The notes under the pieces: generated by a model
The model's input: the letters and a program-made list of their open reading frames with translations, nothing else
The model's database searches: none
What the model was told of the DNA's origin: nothing
In this document: positions 11,569 through 20,794 of the stretch, one piece after another
Numbering within the stretch: the stretch's first letter is position 1
Layout of the letters: every line of letters begins with the position of its first letter
Assembly (NCBI RefSeq): GCF_004135365.1
Contig: NZ_CP035492.1
Coordinates: 3,122,501-3,186,500 of the forward strand
Source of the DNA: Paenibacillus protaetiae
Lineage (GTDB): Bacteria; Bacillota; Bacilli; Paenibacillales; Paenibacillaceae
DNA length: 64,000 nt
Direction of reading: 5' to 3'
Program-made: the position numbers and the translations under genes

Positions 11569-13227
11569 CTAAGCCTGCTCATGAGCCGGAACGGTTGCCG
11601 CTTCGCTGTATTGAATCGCTTTCCACAGCGCCTTCGCCTTATTCATGCATTCAACGTACTCCCGCTCCGGATCTGAATCAATAACGATCCCGGCGCCGGT
11701 CTGAATATGGACAGTTCCAGCCTGCACAACCATTGTTCTTATTATAATATTAAATTCCATATCGCCGTTATAGTCAATCCATCCCATCGAGCCTGTATAC
11801 GGCCCGCGGCGCACCGGCTCCAGCTCCTCGATAATCTCCATCGTCCGGATTTTGGGCGCTCCGGTAATCGTCCCTCCCGGAAACGTTGCCGCTATAACGT
11901 CATAACCGTCTTTTCCATCCGCCAGCTGCCCCTCCACCTGCGACACCAGATGCATCACATGCGAATAACGCTCGACAGCCATCAGCTCTTCCACCTTGAC
12001 CGTACCGTAGGCAGCAATGCGTCCCAAATCGTTGCGCTCCAAATCCACCAGCATAATATGCTCGGCGATTTCTTTTTCGTTCGTGTGCAGCTCCTGCTCC
12101 ATCAGCGCATCTTCCTCCGCCGTGCGCCCCCGGCGCCTGGTGCCGGCGATTGGCCGAGTCGCCAGCTGGCGGCCCCGCTTCCATACCAGCAGCTCCGGCG
12201 AAGCCGACACCAGCTGAAAATCGGGAAACCGCATAAAGCCCATATAAGGGGAAGGATTCAGCAGCCTTAACCATTCATACAGCTCTTCAGGCGGCGTGGC
12301 CAAGCTGCGCTGCTGGCGCAGCGACAAATTGGCCTGAAACACATCGCCTTGCGAAATATACTGCTGGATGCGGGTAACAGCCGCCTGGAACGCTTCTTTC
12401 GGAAAAGGCGATGCCGCGCCCGGCACTGGCAGCTGAATATCCGGCTGCCCTTCCGCCATCACCTTGCGCCGCTCCTCGCGTGCAGCATCAGCGGCAGTAC
12501 GTTCCGCCGCTTCCGCTCCAAACCGACTTTCCCACAGCGCCGCCATTTGCTCCGCACGCCTGCATGCCTGCTCATAAGCCGCCCGCAGCTCCGATTCGGC
12601 CGCATCCGGCGCAACCGGCGTATGCACCGCGCAATAAAGCGCGCCTGCCGTATGGTCGAGTATCCACAGTTCATTCACGCGCAGAAAGACATAGTCCGGC
12701 AAATCCAAATCATCCGCCGCCAGTTCCGGAAGTTTCTCAATGCTGCGCGCTACATCATAACTAAGGTAACCTGCACATCCGCCGGTCCACAGCGGACCAT
12801 CCTCCATACGCGGCGCCCGGAAGCCGGACATCCATTCCCGTATTACCGGAAGCGGCGCGCCGCTCCATGAGCGGACCCCGCCTCGGCCGGCCGCCTGCCC
12901 GGACTGCATGCCGCCTTGCGCCGCGCCGCCAAGGATAGGCAAGCCATCGGCCGCAGCAGCTTCAGGCTCCAAGCCAAAAGACTCGGCGCCGCCTCCTTTG
13001 CCGCGGATGACTTCGGAAGGCCGAAGGCCCAAATAGGTATAACGCCCGTCCTTGCCGCTCTCCAGTACAAACGCATAAGGATAAGCATCCCGCCATACCG
13101 CTTCCCAGGAAGGGATGGCTGCACGGTCTTTGATCAGCAGCGGCTGCTTCAGCAGCAGGGGCAGCATAGTGTAGCTTCCTTCAGCATGCCATAAGGACCA
13201 TTGGTCCCAAGCGGTATAACTCATCAT
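11569..13227 (-). CDS. pabB: Aminodeoxychorismate synthase component I (chorismate-binding enzyme)
   Basis: Adds ammonia to chorismate, the first step to p-aminobenzoate. The C-terminal chorismate-binding half carries PIAGTRRRGRT, HIMLVDLERNDLGR, TFPGGTITGAPK and TGAGIVIDSDPEREY. The N-terminal half has YAFVLESG followed by GRYTYLG, reminiscent of the LLES tryptophan-binding motif of TrpE, and the Ala of PIAGT is also TrpE-like. Context with pabA, pabC and folP argues for PabB; dual use is possible. The internal linker around residues 100-125 is Gly/Ala-rich. GGAGG lies 5 bases before the ATG at 13227; the next ATG at 13224 is equally possible. Confidence 0.9.
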   Translation of the reverse strand: MMSYTAWDQWSLWHAEGSYTMLPLLLKQPLLIKDRAAIPSWEAVWRDAYPYAFVLESGKDGRYTYLGLRPSEVIRGKGGGAESFGLEPEAAAADGLPILGGAAQGGMQSGQAAGRGGVRSWSGAPLPVIREWMSGFRAPRMEDGPLWTGGCAGYLSYDVARSIEKLPELAADDLDLPDYVFLRVNELWILDHTAGALYCAVHTPVAPDAAESELRAAYEQACRRAEQMAALWESRFGAEAAERTAADAAREERRKVMAEGQPDIQLPVPGAASPFPKEAFQAAVTRIQQYISQGDVFQANLSLRQQRSLATPPEELYEWLRLLNPSPYMGFMRFPDFQLVSASPELLVWKRGRQLATRPIAGTRRRGRTAEEDALMEQELHTNEKEIAEHIMLVDLERNDLGRIAAYGTVKVEELMAVERYSHVMHLVSQVEGQLADGKDGYDVIAATFPGGTITGAPKIRTMEIIEELEPVRRGPYTGSMGWIDYNGDMEFNIIIRTMVVQAGTVHIQTGAGIVIDSDPEREYVECMNKAKALWKAIQYSEAATVPAHEQA

Positions 13228-13287
13228 CGTTTCCTCCAATGAAAACCATCGTTCATTTGTTTCGCTAAGTATACAAAAACGCGTTCT

Positions 13288-13332
13288 AAAAGAAAAGCCT
13301 TCCGGACCGCATCGCTGCGGGCCGGAAGGCTT
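13288..13332 (-). terminator. Terminator of cysK
   Basis: AAGCCTTCCGG (13295-13305) pairs perfectly with CCGGAAGGCTT (13322-13332) and is followed on the minus strand by TTCTTTTAG. It separates cysK from pabB. Confidence 0.88.
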
Positions 13333-13349
13333 CTATCCCAATTAATAGA

Positions 13350-14288
13350 TTAGTTCTCGAAGTTGAACAGCGGCGTGCTCAGGTAACGTTCGCCGTTGCT
13401 TGGAACAACCGCAACTACACGTTTGCCTTTGCCGAGTTCTTTCGCTACTTGCAGAGCTGCATAAATCGCAGCGCCGGAAGAAATGCCGCACAGGATGCCT
13501 TCTTCTTTCGCAGCGCGGCGTGCATATTCAAATGCATCGTCGTTTTCGATCGTAATGACTTGATCGTAAATTTCACGATTAAGGATGTCCGGTACGAAGT
13601 TAGCGCCGATCCCTTGAATTTTGTGCGGGCCGGGTTTGCCTCCCGACAACAGCGGGGAAGCCGATGGCTCAACCGCTACGATTTTAATGTCCGGGAAGTT
13701 TTTCTTCAGCACTTCGCCAGCGCCGGAAATCGTGCCGCCTGTACCGATGCCGGCAACAAACGCGTCCAATTTGCCGTCAAGCGAGTTGATCGCTTCTACA
13801 ATTTCAGGGCCGGTCGTATCGCGGTGAACCTGCACGTTGGCAGGGTTCTTAAATTGCTGCGGAATGAAATAACCCGGGTTTTCCGCAACGATTTCTTCTG
13901 CTTTGCGGACTGCGCCGTTCATGCCTTCCGCCCCAGGCGTCAGCACCAGCTCAGCGCCGTAAGCGCGAAGCAGGTTGCGGCGCTCGATGCTCATCGACTC
14001 CGGCATAACGATAATCGCTTTATAACCTTTCGCCGCTGCTACAAGTGCAAGTCCGATCCCGGTATTGCCGCTTGTAGGCTCAACGATTGTATCACCAGGC
14101 TTGATCAGGCCTTCACGCTCGGCAGCCTCGATCATGCCGATTGCAATGCGGTCTTTTACGCTTGCGCCCGGATTCTGGTATTCCAGCTTCACATAGATTT
14201 CTGCGCTTCCTTCCGGAACAATACGGTTCAAACGAACGAGTGGAGTATCACCGATAAGCTCTGTTACGCTTTGCACAATTTTAGCCAT
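13350..14288 (-). CDS. cysK: Cysteine synthase A (O-acetylserine sulfhydrylase)
   Basis: Makes cysteine from O-acetylserine and sulfide with PLP. The 312 residues show the PLP lysine in [11 protein letters not shown], the substrate loop [12 protein letters not shown], the phosphate-binding [11 protein letters not shown] and the C-terminal GISSGAA. Own promoter upstream and own terminator downstream make it a monocistronic unit inside the cluster, at the place cysK occupies in B. subtilis. Confidence 0.96.
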   Translation of the reverse strand: MAKIVQSVTELIGDTPLVRLNRIVPEGSAEIYVKLEYQNPGASVKDRIAIGMIEAAEREGLIKPGDTIVEPTSGNTGIGLALVAAAKGYKAIIVMPESMSIERRNLLRAYGAELVLTPGAEGMNGAVRKAEEIVAENPGYFIPQQFKNPANVQVHRDTTGPEIVEAINSLDGKLDAFVAGIGTGGTISGAGEVLKKNFPDIKIVAVEPSASPLLSGGKPGPHKIQGIGANFVPDILNREIYDQVITIENDDAFEYARRAAKEEGILCGISSGAAIYAALQVAKELGKGKRVVAVVPSNGERYLSTPLFNFEN

Positions 14289-14342
14289 AGTAAAATAATC
14301 CTCCTTATTCCGACTAATTCCGTTGGTTTTAAACTACTTCCA

Positions 14343-14371
14343 TAGTAACAATCTATGATAGCTATTGTCAA
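14343..14371 (-). promoter_or_regulatory. Likely promoter of cysK
   Basis: A perfect TTGACA on the minus strand (about 14366-14371) is followed after 17-18 bases by TTACTATGG, a weak -10 (TACTAT). The -35 lies about 80 bases upstream of cysK. Confidence 0.5.
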
Positions 14372-14407
14372 TAGAGACACGCAGCCAACTGGAAAATAAT
14401 ATTAGAT

Positions 14408-15352
14408 TCAAGGAAAATTTACCGCACCGTATTTGCGCAGCAAATCATCTTCCACATCATGAAGCGGCTTTGCTTTCGCCAAGGCGAGCTGCTGCTCCAC
14501 CTGCTTGCGCACTTCGGCCATATCCTGCCCTTTCGTCAGCCGCCGCTCAACGAGCTGAACAACCGCATACCCGGCATCCACTTCAAAAGGCCCGGCGTAT
14601 TCTCCGGTCTGCAGGCGGCTTGCCGCATCCAGAATATCCGGCTGATAGAAAGGATCCTTGGCGTCTATGAGACCAAGGTCGCCGCCGCTTGCCGCCGTAA
14701 ACGAATCGATAGACTGCTCCTCCGCCAGCTGCGCAAAGTCTTCTCCGCCGGCAAGCCGGTCCAATACCGAATTGGCAGCCTGCTCGGTCGAGGTTACAAT
14801 CCACCGGAGGTGCAGCTGCAGTTTATCACTGTAGCTGTCTGCATGCGCATCAATGTAATCGTCGATCTCCTGCTTCGATACCGTAACGGATTGCGTTGCG
14901 ATTTTTTCCAGCAGCAGACGGTAACGCATATCATCGAGCACCTCCTGCTTGGTCATGCCAAGCTGGTCCTGCATCATCTGAAAATATTCGCTTTCGCTGG
15001 AGTAGCCCTCGGTTAAGGAGGAAAGCTCCGCTTCCTGCTCTTCGCTCGTGAGCGTAATGCCTTCCTTCTTCACTTCGAGGTCGATCGCTTTATGGACGAG
15101 AATCGTCCGCAGCACCTCTTCGCCGTATTTGTCGTAAAGCGCTTGCCCCAGTTCCTTTTCCGTAACGGTCTCGCCTCCAATGGAAGCAACGGCCTTTGAG
15201 CCTTCTGCAAGCCCGCCTTCACGGAATTTCGTATCGGAATCGTCCGAGCCGTCCTGGCCGGGAAGCAGCTTCACTACTACAACCGCGGCCAATACGACCA
15301 TACATATGGCCTGAAGGATTACGACTGCCCTCAGCACCTCATATTTCCTCAT
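14408..15352 (-). CDS. Membrane-anchored PpiC/SurA-type peptidyl-prolyl isomerase (YacD-like)
   Basis: A likely extracytoplasmic foldase. One N-terminal membrane segment (about residues 9-29, VVILQAICMVVLAAVVVVKLL) has no lipobox Cys, so it is a signal anchor rather than a lipoprotein. A SurA-like helical region follows, then a PpiC domain with LRWIVTSTEQAANSVLDRL, GGDLGLIDAKD and GYAVVQLVERR. It lies 16 bases after hslO. The position between hslO and cysK is that of yacD in B. subtilis. Client proteins are unknown. Confidence 0.88.
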   Translation of the reverse strand: MRKYEVLRAVVILQAICMVVLAAVVVVKLLPGQDGSDDSDTKFREGGLAEGSKAVASIGGETVTEKELGQALYDKYGEEVLRTILVHKAIDLEVKKEGITLTSEEQEAELSSLTEGYSSESEYFQMMQDQLGMTKQEVLDDMRYRLLLEKIATQSVTVSKQEIDDYIDAHADSYSDKLQLHLRWIVTSTEQAANSVLDRLAGGEDFAQLAEEQSIDSFTAASGGDLGLIDAKDPFYQPDILDAASRLQTGEYAGPFEVDAGYAVVQLVERRLTKGQDMAEVRKQVEQQLALAKAKPLHDVEDDLLRKYGAVNFP

Positions 15353-15368
15353 TTCCTACACCCTCCGC

Positions 15369-16268
15369 CTACTCCTTCGATCTGGAGGAAGCTTGCTCCA
15401 GCAGCCTCTCTAAATGGCCGCGTTCAAACGTGTAGGCCTCGTTGCAAAAATGGCATACGACTTCCGCTTTGCCGTCATCTTCAATAATTTGCCGAAGCTC
15501 CGATTCGCCCAAGCTGATTAAGGTTTGTTCCACACGCTCCTCTGAGCATTGGCATTTGAAAGCAATATCCATCGAGCTGTGAATGTGCAGATCGTCGCCT
15601 ACAACCCAGCGCAGCAGCTGCTCCGGCGTTTCCCCTTGATCCAGCAGCTTCGTGACATGCGGCATTTGGCCAATCGCCTTTTCAAGCTGCGAAATTTCGT
15701 CTTCGGTGAGGCCCGGCAGCAGCTGCACGACAAAACCGCCGGCATGCAGGACGGAACCGTCCGTATCCACAAGCACGCCAAGCCCGACTGCCGAAGGCGT
15801 CTGCTCCGATACGGCAAAGTAATACGTAAAATCTTCCGCCAGCTCGCCCGAAATAATCGGAACACTGCCCCGGTACGGCTCTTTGAGCCCCAAATCCTTA
15901 ATGACATGCAGGTAACCGGTTTGCCCTACAACGCCTGCGACATCCAGCTTCCCTTCGCTGTTGCTGGGCAAATGCACTTCCGGATGGTCCGCATAACCGC
16001 GCACTTCGCCGTCGGCATTCGCGTCGACAACAATTTGCCCGATTGGCCCTTCGCCTTTGACCTGAATGGTCAACTTCTCCTGGCCCTTCAGCATTGCGCC
16101 CATGATCGCACCGGCCGTTGCCGTACGTCCAAGCGCCGCCGTTGCGGTCGGCATGGACTGGTGGCGGCGCTGCAGCTCGCTAACCAGCTGCGTTGTGCGT
16201 GCGGCAAACACGCGAATTTTGCCGCCCCATGCCGTACCGCGTACGAGCACGTCCTTCAGCTCTTCCAT
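15369..16268 (-). CDS. hslO: Redox-regulated chaperone Hsp33
   Basis: A cytoplasmic holdase switched on by oxidation. The 299 residues end in the zinc-binding Cys cluster: CQC near residue 237 and CHFC near residue 270, the CxC...CxxC arrangement of Hsp33. The N-terminal domain has VRGTAWGGKIRVFAARTT. It is located directly downstream of coaX, as in Bacillus (yacC). Confidence 0.95.
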   Translation of the reverse strand: MEELKDVLVRGTAWGGKIRVFAARTTQLVSELQRRHQSMPTATAALGRTATAGAIMGAMLKGQEKLTIQVKGEGPIGQIVVDANADGEVRGYADHPEVHLPSNSEGKLDVAGVVGQTGYLHVIKDLGLKEPYRGSVPIISGELAEDFTYYFAVSEQTPSAVGLGVLVDTDGSVLHAGGFVVQLLPGLTEDEISQLEKAIGQMPHVTKLLDQGETPEQLLRWVVGDDLHIHSSMDIAFKCQCSEERVEQTLISLGESELRQIIEDDGKAEVVCHFCNEAYTFERGHLERLLEQASSRSKE

Positions 16269-16270
16269 GA

Positions 16271-17040
16271 TTAAGCCTCCTGATTCCGTTCATAAATTAA
16301 GCGCAAGCCTTCCAGCGTCAACAGCGGATCCACCAGCTCGATCGTTTCCGATTCCGAGGCGATCAGTTCCGCCAGCCCCCTGTTGCGACAACGCGGGGAC
16401 TTACATTAAATTCGCTGCGGATTTTGCGCACAATGCCGTCTACTTGCCCGGCATAGCCGTAAATAATACCCGCCTGCATCGAGGCTACCGGATTGCGGCC
16501 GATCACGCTGCGCGGCTTCGCCAGTTCAATGCGCGGCAGCTTGGCGGCGCGCTGGTACAGCGCTTCGGTCGAAATGCCGATACCCGGCACAATCGCTCCG
16601 CCCAAATAATCGCCTGCGGCGTCTATGTAGTCAAACGTAGTCGCCGTGCCGAAATCAACCACAATAAGCGGCGCGCCGTATTTTACAATGCCGGCAACGG
16701 AATTGACGATCCGGTCCGCGCCGACTTCGCGCGGGTTTTCGTAACGAATATTCAGGCCCGTTTTGATGCCTGGCCCTACAACAAGCGGTGTCTTGCGCAA
16801 ATATTTCGTGCAAAGCTGCTCCAATGTCCGCATCAGCGGCGGTACGACAGAGGAAATGATGACCCCTTCCATCTGATCGAGGCGCACGCCGGCGAATTGG
16901 AACAAGTTATGGATTTGAATGCCGTATTCATCCACCGTGCCCGTCCGGTTCGTGCTGAGCCGCCAATGATGCAGCAGCTCCTTTTTCTTATAAATGCCGA
17001 GCACGATATTGGTATTCCCAACATCAATCACCAAAATCAC
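16271..17040 (-). CDS. coaX: Type III pantothenate kinase, with apparent frameshift
   Basis: Phosphorylates pantothenate in coenzyme A synthesis. The N-terminal ASKHA motif is [15 protein letters not shown], and [11 protein letters not shown] and [12 protein letters not shown] follow. As given, the frame stops at 16363 after VVATGGWRN (225 residues). Adding one base to the CCCCC run at 16376-16380 (GGGGG on the coding strand) restores [12 protein letters not shown], then [16 protein letters not shown], and a stop at 16271, giving the usual 256 residues. The start overlaps nadC by 4 bases (ATGA). Confidence 0.9.
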
Positions 17041-17933
17041 TTGACCGCTCCTCCTTTAGGGGCGTTAAGATCAAGGCTGATGTCCAGCGCGGCAAACGAA
17101 TAAGTCAATTGGCCGACCGAAATGACATCAACGCCGGTTTCTGCGATACTGTGAATCGTATCTAGGCTGACGCCGCCGGATGCTTCCAGCATAACATGCG
17201 GCGCTGCCGATTTCACGCGCTGCACCGCTTCCTTCATAAGCGGCTGCGGCATATTGTCGAACATAATAATATCCGCGCCGCTGGCGAGCGCTTCTTCCAT
17301 TTGCTCCAGCGATTCGACTTCCACCTCGATCTTCATCGTATGCGGAATTTGGGCGCGCGAAGCTGCTACCGCGGCGCGAATGCCGCCGGCGCCTTTAATG
17401 TGGTTGTCTTTGATCATCACCGCATCATACAGCCCGAAGCGATGATTGGCTCCGCCGCCGACGCGTACGGCATACTTTTCAAGCATGCGGTGGCCCGGCG
17501 TCGTTTTGCGCGTATCGACCAGGCGGGTCGGCAATCCTTTCAGCGCTTGGACAAATTGATCCGTTTTGGTCGCGATGCCGGACAAGCGCTGCATCAGGTT
17601 CAGCGCCAGCCTCTCGCCCGTCAGCAGGCTGTGCGTGCTGCCTTCCACTACTGCGATGACCGTGCCTTTCTCGACGCGGTCGCCGTCCTGCACCTTCGCT
17701 TCAAATACAAGCGAGCTGTCTACGACATCAAATACAAGCTTAGCGACCGGAATGCCGGCGATCATGCCGCTTTCCTTGACGTGAATAACCGCCCGCGACA
17801 CGGCTCCCGCCGGAATGGTCGTTTCCGTTGTAATATCTCCGCTGCCGATATCTTCATCCAGCCATCCGCGGATTTTTTGGCGCAGCGCTTCATCATAAGC
17901 TCCGCCTTTCGTCCATTCAAACATGCTGTTCAC
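17037..17933 (-). CDS. nadC: Nicotinate-nucleotide pyrophosphorylase (quinolinate phosphoribosyltransferase)
   Basis: Turns quinolinate and PRPP into nicotinate mononucleotide, the last step of the de novo NAD branch encoded here. The 298 residues contain [38 protein letters not shown] and the C-terminal [21 protein letters not shown]. It overlaps nadB upstream by 17 bases and coaX downstream by 4, so the whole set is probably one mRNA. Confidence 0.96.
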   Translation of the reverse strand: MNSMFEWTKGGAYDEALRQKIRGWLDEDIGSGDITTETTIPAGAVSRAVIHVKESGMIAGIPVAKLVFDVVDSSLVFEAKVQDGDRVEKGTVIAVVEGSTHSLLTGERLALNLMQRLSGIATKTDQFVQALKGLPTRLVDTRKTTPGHRMLEKYAVRVGGGANHRFGLYDAVMIKDNHIKGAGGIRAAVAASRAQIPHTMKIEVEVESLEQMEEALASGADIIMFDNMPQPLMKEAVQRVKSAAPHVMLEASGGVSLDTIHSIAETGVDVISVGQLTYSFAALDISLDLNAPKGGAVK

Positions 17934-19533
17934 GCTCCTTCATCATGCTGTCCGACTCCCGGTTCAGCACGGTGTGTTTATGCCATACGGCATCATTGCG
18001 CTCCGGATAATCTTCCCGGTAATGTGCGCCGCGGCTTTCTTCGCGCTGCAAAGCCGATTCCGCCATCAGCAGGGCGCAGGTAAGCAGGTTGGCAAATTCG
18101 TATTCCTCCCGCTTGGTGAGAATCGACTGGAAGATGGAAAGCTGCCGCTTCAGCTCTTCCTGGCCTTTCAGAAGCCCTTCGGCATTCCGAAGCAAGCCGA
18201 TATACCGGACCATCACCTTTTGCAGCTTCAGCCGTCTCTCGACAACCGCCTGCATCGGAACATTTGTACGAACATGCTCATTTACAATTTGCGGCTGCTC
18301 CGTCAGCGGCGCAAGCGTCCGGATGCGTTCTACAATCCGTTTACCGAACACAACGGCTTCCGACAAGGAGTTGCTCGCCAGCCGGTTTGCGCCGTGTACG
18401 CCTGTAGAGGATACTTCGCCGCACGCAAACAGCCGCTTAATATTGGTTTCCCCGTTCAAATCGGTTTTTACGCCGCCCATCATATAATGGGCCGCTGGCG
18501 CAACCGGAATCCAGTCGCTTGTCAAATCAAGGCCGTACCGCAAGCAATATTCATAAATATTCGGAAAACGGTGCATAACCATTTCCGCTGATTCATGCGT
18601 AATATCAATGTAAACAAACGTGGACTTCGTTTCTTCTATTTCATTCAGAATGGCCCGGGCTACTACGTCGCGCGGCGCCAGCTCCAGCTGCTCGTGGTAA
18701 CGCTCCATAAACCGCTCGCCGCGAATGTTGCGCAAAACCGCGCCTTCGCCGCGGACAGCCTCCGAAATCAGAAACCGCGGCGCCCCCGGATAACAAAGCG
18801 AAGTCGGGTGAAACTGGATAAATTCCATATCGCGTATATCGGCACCGGCGCGATAAGCCATCGCAATCCCGTCGCCGGTCGCAACATCCGGATTGGTCGT
18901 ATAGCGGTACAATTGGCCGGTGCCGCCTGAGCACAGCACCGTCGCTTTGCCGCGGACGAATACTTTTTGCCCGTCAGGCTTCTGGACGATTGCGCCGCAG
19001 CACACTCCCTCTTCCGTCACCAGGTCGATTACAAAATGATCATCCCAAATCTCAATCCCCGGATTAGCGGTAGCCTTCTCCGACAATGCGCGTACAATTT
19101 CGTAGCCGGTCGCATCGCCATTGGCATGGAGAATGCGGCGCTGGCTGTGCGCGCCTTCCTTCGTCAGCGCATACTCCCCGTTTTCGGTATCGAAATGGGT
19201 GCCCATTTCAATCAGATGCTGGACGCCCTCCGGACCTTCATGCACGAGCACCTCCACCGCTTCGCGGTCGCAAAGGCCTGCGCCGGCAAACAAAGTATCC
19301 TGCAGATGGTATTCCGGCGAATCCTCATCCGACAGCACCGCCGCTATGCCGCCTTGGGCAAAGCGGGTATTGCTGTCCATCAGCGATTTTTTCGTAATCA
19401 TCAGGACGGATTCGGTTTCGCTTGCTTTTATCGCGGTAAAAAGACCGGCAATGCCGGCCCCGATGACAATAACGTCTTTTTCTATAACCGGCAGCTCGGC
19501 CAGATCAAAATCAATTAAATATCTAGGAATCAT
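17917..19533 (-). CDS. nadB: L-aspartate oxidase
   Basis: Oxidises L-aspartate to iminoaspartate with FAD. The 538 residues begin with the dinucleotide motif VIGAGIAGLFTA, continue with NTRFAQGGIAAVL and IQFHPTSLCYP, and carry GGVKTDLNGET and HGANRLASNSLSE before a helical C-terminal domain. Gene order nadA-nadB-nadC differs from the nadB-nadC-nadA order of B. subtilis. Confidence 0.96.
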   Translation of the reverse strand: MIPRYLIDFDLAELPVIEKDVIVIGAGIAGLFTAIKASETESVLMITKKSLMDSNTRFAQGGIAAVLSDEDSPEYHLQDTLFAGAGLCDREAVEVLVHEGPEGVQHLIEMGTHFDTENGEYALTKEGAHSQRRILHANGDATGYEIVRALSEKATANPGIEIWDDHFVIDLVTEEGVCCGAIVQKPDGQKVFVRGKATVLCSGGTGQLYRYTTNPDVATGDGIAMAYRAGADIRDMEFIQFHPTSLCYPGAPRFLISEAVRGEGAVLRNIRGERFMERYHEQLELAPRDVVARAILNEIEETKSTFVYIDITHESAEMVMHRFPNIYEYCLRYGLDLTSDWIPVAPAAHYMMGGVKTDLNGETNIKRLFACGEVSSTGVHGANRLASNSLSEAVVFGKRIVERIRTLAPLTEQPQIVNEHVRTNVPMQAVVERRLKLQKVMVRYIGLLRNAEGLLKGQEELKRQLSIFQSILTKREEYEFANLLTCALLMAESALQREESRGAHYREDYPERNDAVWHKHTVLNRESDSMMKEREQHV

Positions 19534-19566
19534 GGCATTACGCCTCCAAAGAAGGAGTAGCGCATG

Positions 19567-20505
19567 CTACTTCACGAGTAACATGCGCTCCAGGGATAAA
19601 CGGGCTTTGTCTGCAACATCGTTAGGGACATAAATTTGCGGCTGCATCGTTTCCAGTGCTTTCACGAGCTTTTTCAAATTGTTGACCTTCATGTTCGGGC
19701 AAACCAAATATTTAGATGCAAAATGGAACGTTTTATCCGGGCTGTCCAGGCGAAGCTGGTAGCCGGTTCCGTCTTCCGTCCCGACAATAAACTCTTTTTT
19801 ATCCGATTCTTTGCAATATTTAATAATAGCGGTCGTACTGCCTACAAAATCGCCAAGCGCCACAACTTCCGGACGGCATTCCGGATGGACCACAAATTCA
19901 GCGTTTGGATATTTTGCTTTCATTTCTTCAACATCTTTTACGGTCAACATGTCGTGGGTATTGCAGTACCCTTCCCAAATGATCATCTTTTTGTCGGTAT
20001 TTTGCTGAACGTAATGGCCCAGGTTTTTGTCCGGCACCCAAATGATTTCGTCGCTTTCCACCGAATTGACTACTCTGACTGCATTCGCCGAGGTGCAGCA
20101 AATATCGGTTTCCGCTTTAATTTCTGCAGAAGAGTTGATATAGGTGACAACCGTTGCGTTCGGATGCTGCGCTTTCAGCTTGCGAAGCCCGTCTACGTTC
20201 ACCATGTCAGCCATCGGACAGCCGGCGCGCTCGTCGGGGATAATAACCGTTTTATTCGGAGCCAAAATTTTTGCGCTCTCGCCCATAAAATGCACGCCGC
20301 AAAACACGATAACGTCCGCATCGGTTTGCGCTGCTTTTTGAGCAAGCAGGAAAGAGTCTCCGCGAAAATCGGCAACCTCCTGAATTTCGTCACGCTGATA
20401 ATAATGAGCTAAAATAATGGCATTGCGCTCTTTCTTCAACTGCAATAGCCTCTCGCGCAGCTCACGGTTCTGTTCCGCTTTGCGCTCCAGTGCCAATGCT
20501 TCCAC
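19567..20505 (-). CDS. nadA: Quinolinate synthase A
   Basis: Condenses iminoaspartate with dihydroxyacetone phosphate to quinolinate on a [4Fe-4S] cluster. The three likely cluster cysteines are in ERAGCPMAD, EGYCNTHD and YLVCPNMK, one per pseudo-repeat as in other NadA proteins. At 312 residues it is the short form of the family, shorter than B. subtilis NadA. It is the first gene of the nad-coaX-hslO unit and has a structured leader. Confidence 0.95.
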   Translation of the reverse strand: MEALALERKAEQNRELRERLLQLKKERNAIILAHYYQRDEIQEVADFRGDSFLLAQKAAQTDADVIVFCGVHFMGESAKILAPNKTVIIPDERAGCPMADMVNVDGLRKLKAQHPNATVVTYINSSAEIKAETDICCTSANAVRVVNSVESDEIIWVPDKNLGHYVQQNTDKKMIIWEGYCNTHDMLTVKDVEEMKAKYPNAEFVVHPECRPEVVALGDFVGSTTAIIKYCKESDKKEFIVGTEDGTGYQLRLDSPDKTFHFASKYLVCPNMKVNNLKKLVKALETMQPQIYVPNDVADKARLSLERMLLVK

Positions 20506-20568
20506 GTTAATCCTCTCCTCTGAAAAGGGATGAGCCCGTTCAATATGCCCATTCCGAATATGGCATTT

Positions 20569-20608
20569 TTAGACTTTGTGAAATCATGCACATACTTGGA
20601 AAGTCTAA
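20569..20608. promoter_or_regulatory. Inverted repeat in the nadA leader, candidate operator
   Basis: TTAGACTTT (20569-20577) and AAAGTCTAA (20600-20608) form a perfect 9-base inverted repeat with a 22-base spacer, 64-103 bases upstream of the nadA start. A direct repeat ATTCAAAT lies just beyond. It could be a niacin-type repressor (NiaR/YrxA) operator or an RNA element; which is not shown by the sequence. Confidence 0.45.
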
Positions 20609-20643
20609 TTGCCTCAAAAATTCAAATCTGTTGATTCAAATTT

Positions 20644-20673
20644 ACTCCAGGCGGATGCGACTGTCAATGAAAT
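20644..20673 (-). promoter_or_regulatory. Likely promoter of the nadA operon
   Basis: A perfect TTGACA on the minus strand (about 20667-20672) is followed after 17 bases by TAAATT. It lies about 140 bases upstream of nadA, beyond the inverted repeat, so the repeat would be inside the 5' leader. Confidence 0.5.
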
Positions 20674-20728
20674 CTACATAATTCCGTCACTTTTTACTCA
20701 CAAGTAAATCGAAAGCCGCAGGCCGCTC

Positions 20729-20765
20729 AAAAAAAGGCCTCCTTGCCCTGACGGCAAGGAGACCT
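20729..20765 (-). terminator. Terminator of the nucleoside transporter operon
   Basis: AGGCCTCCTTGCC pairs with GGCAAGGAGACCT (one mismatch region) and is followed by seven T on the minus strand, 30 bases after the last permease gene. Confidence 0.88.
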
Positions 20766-20794
20766 CTTGATGTGCAAACAGGTGAAGCGGCCAG

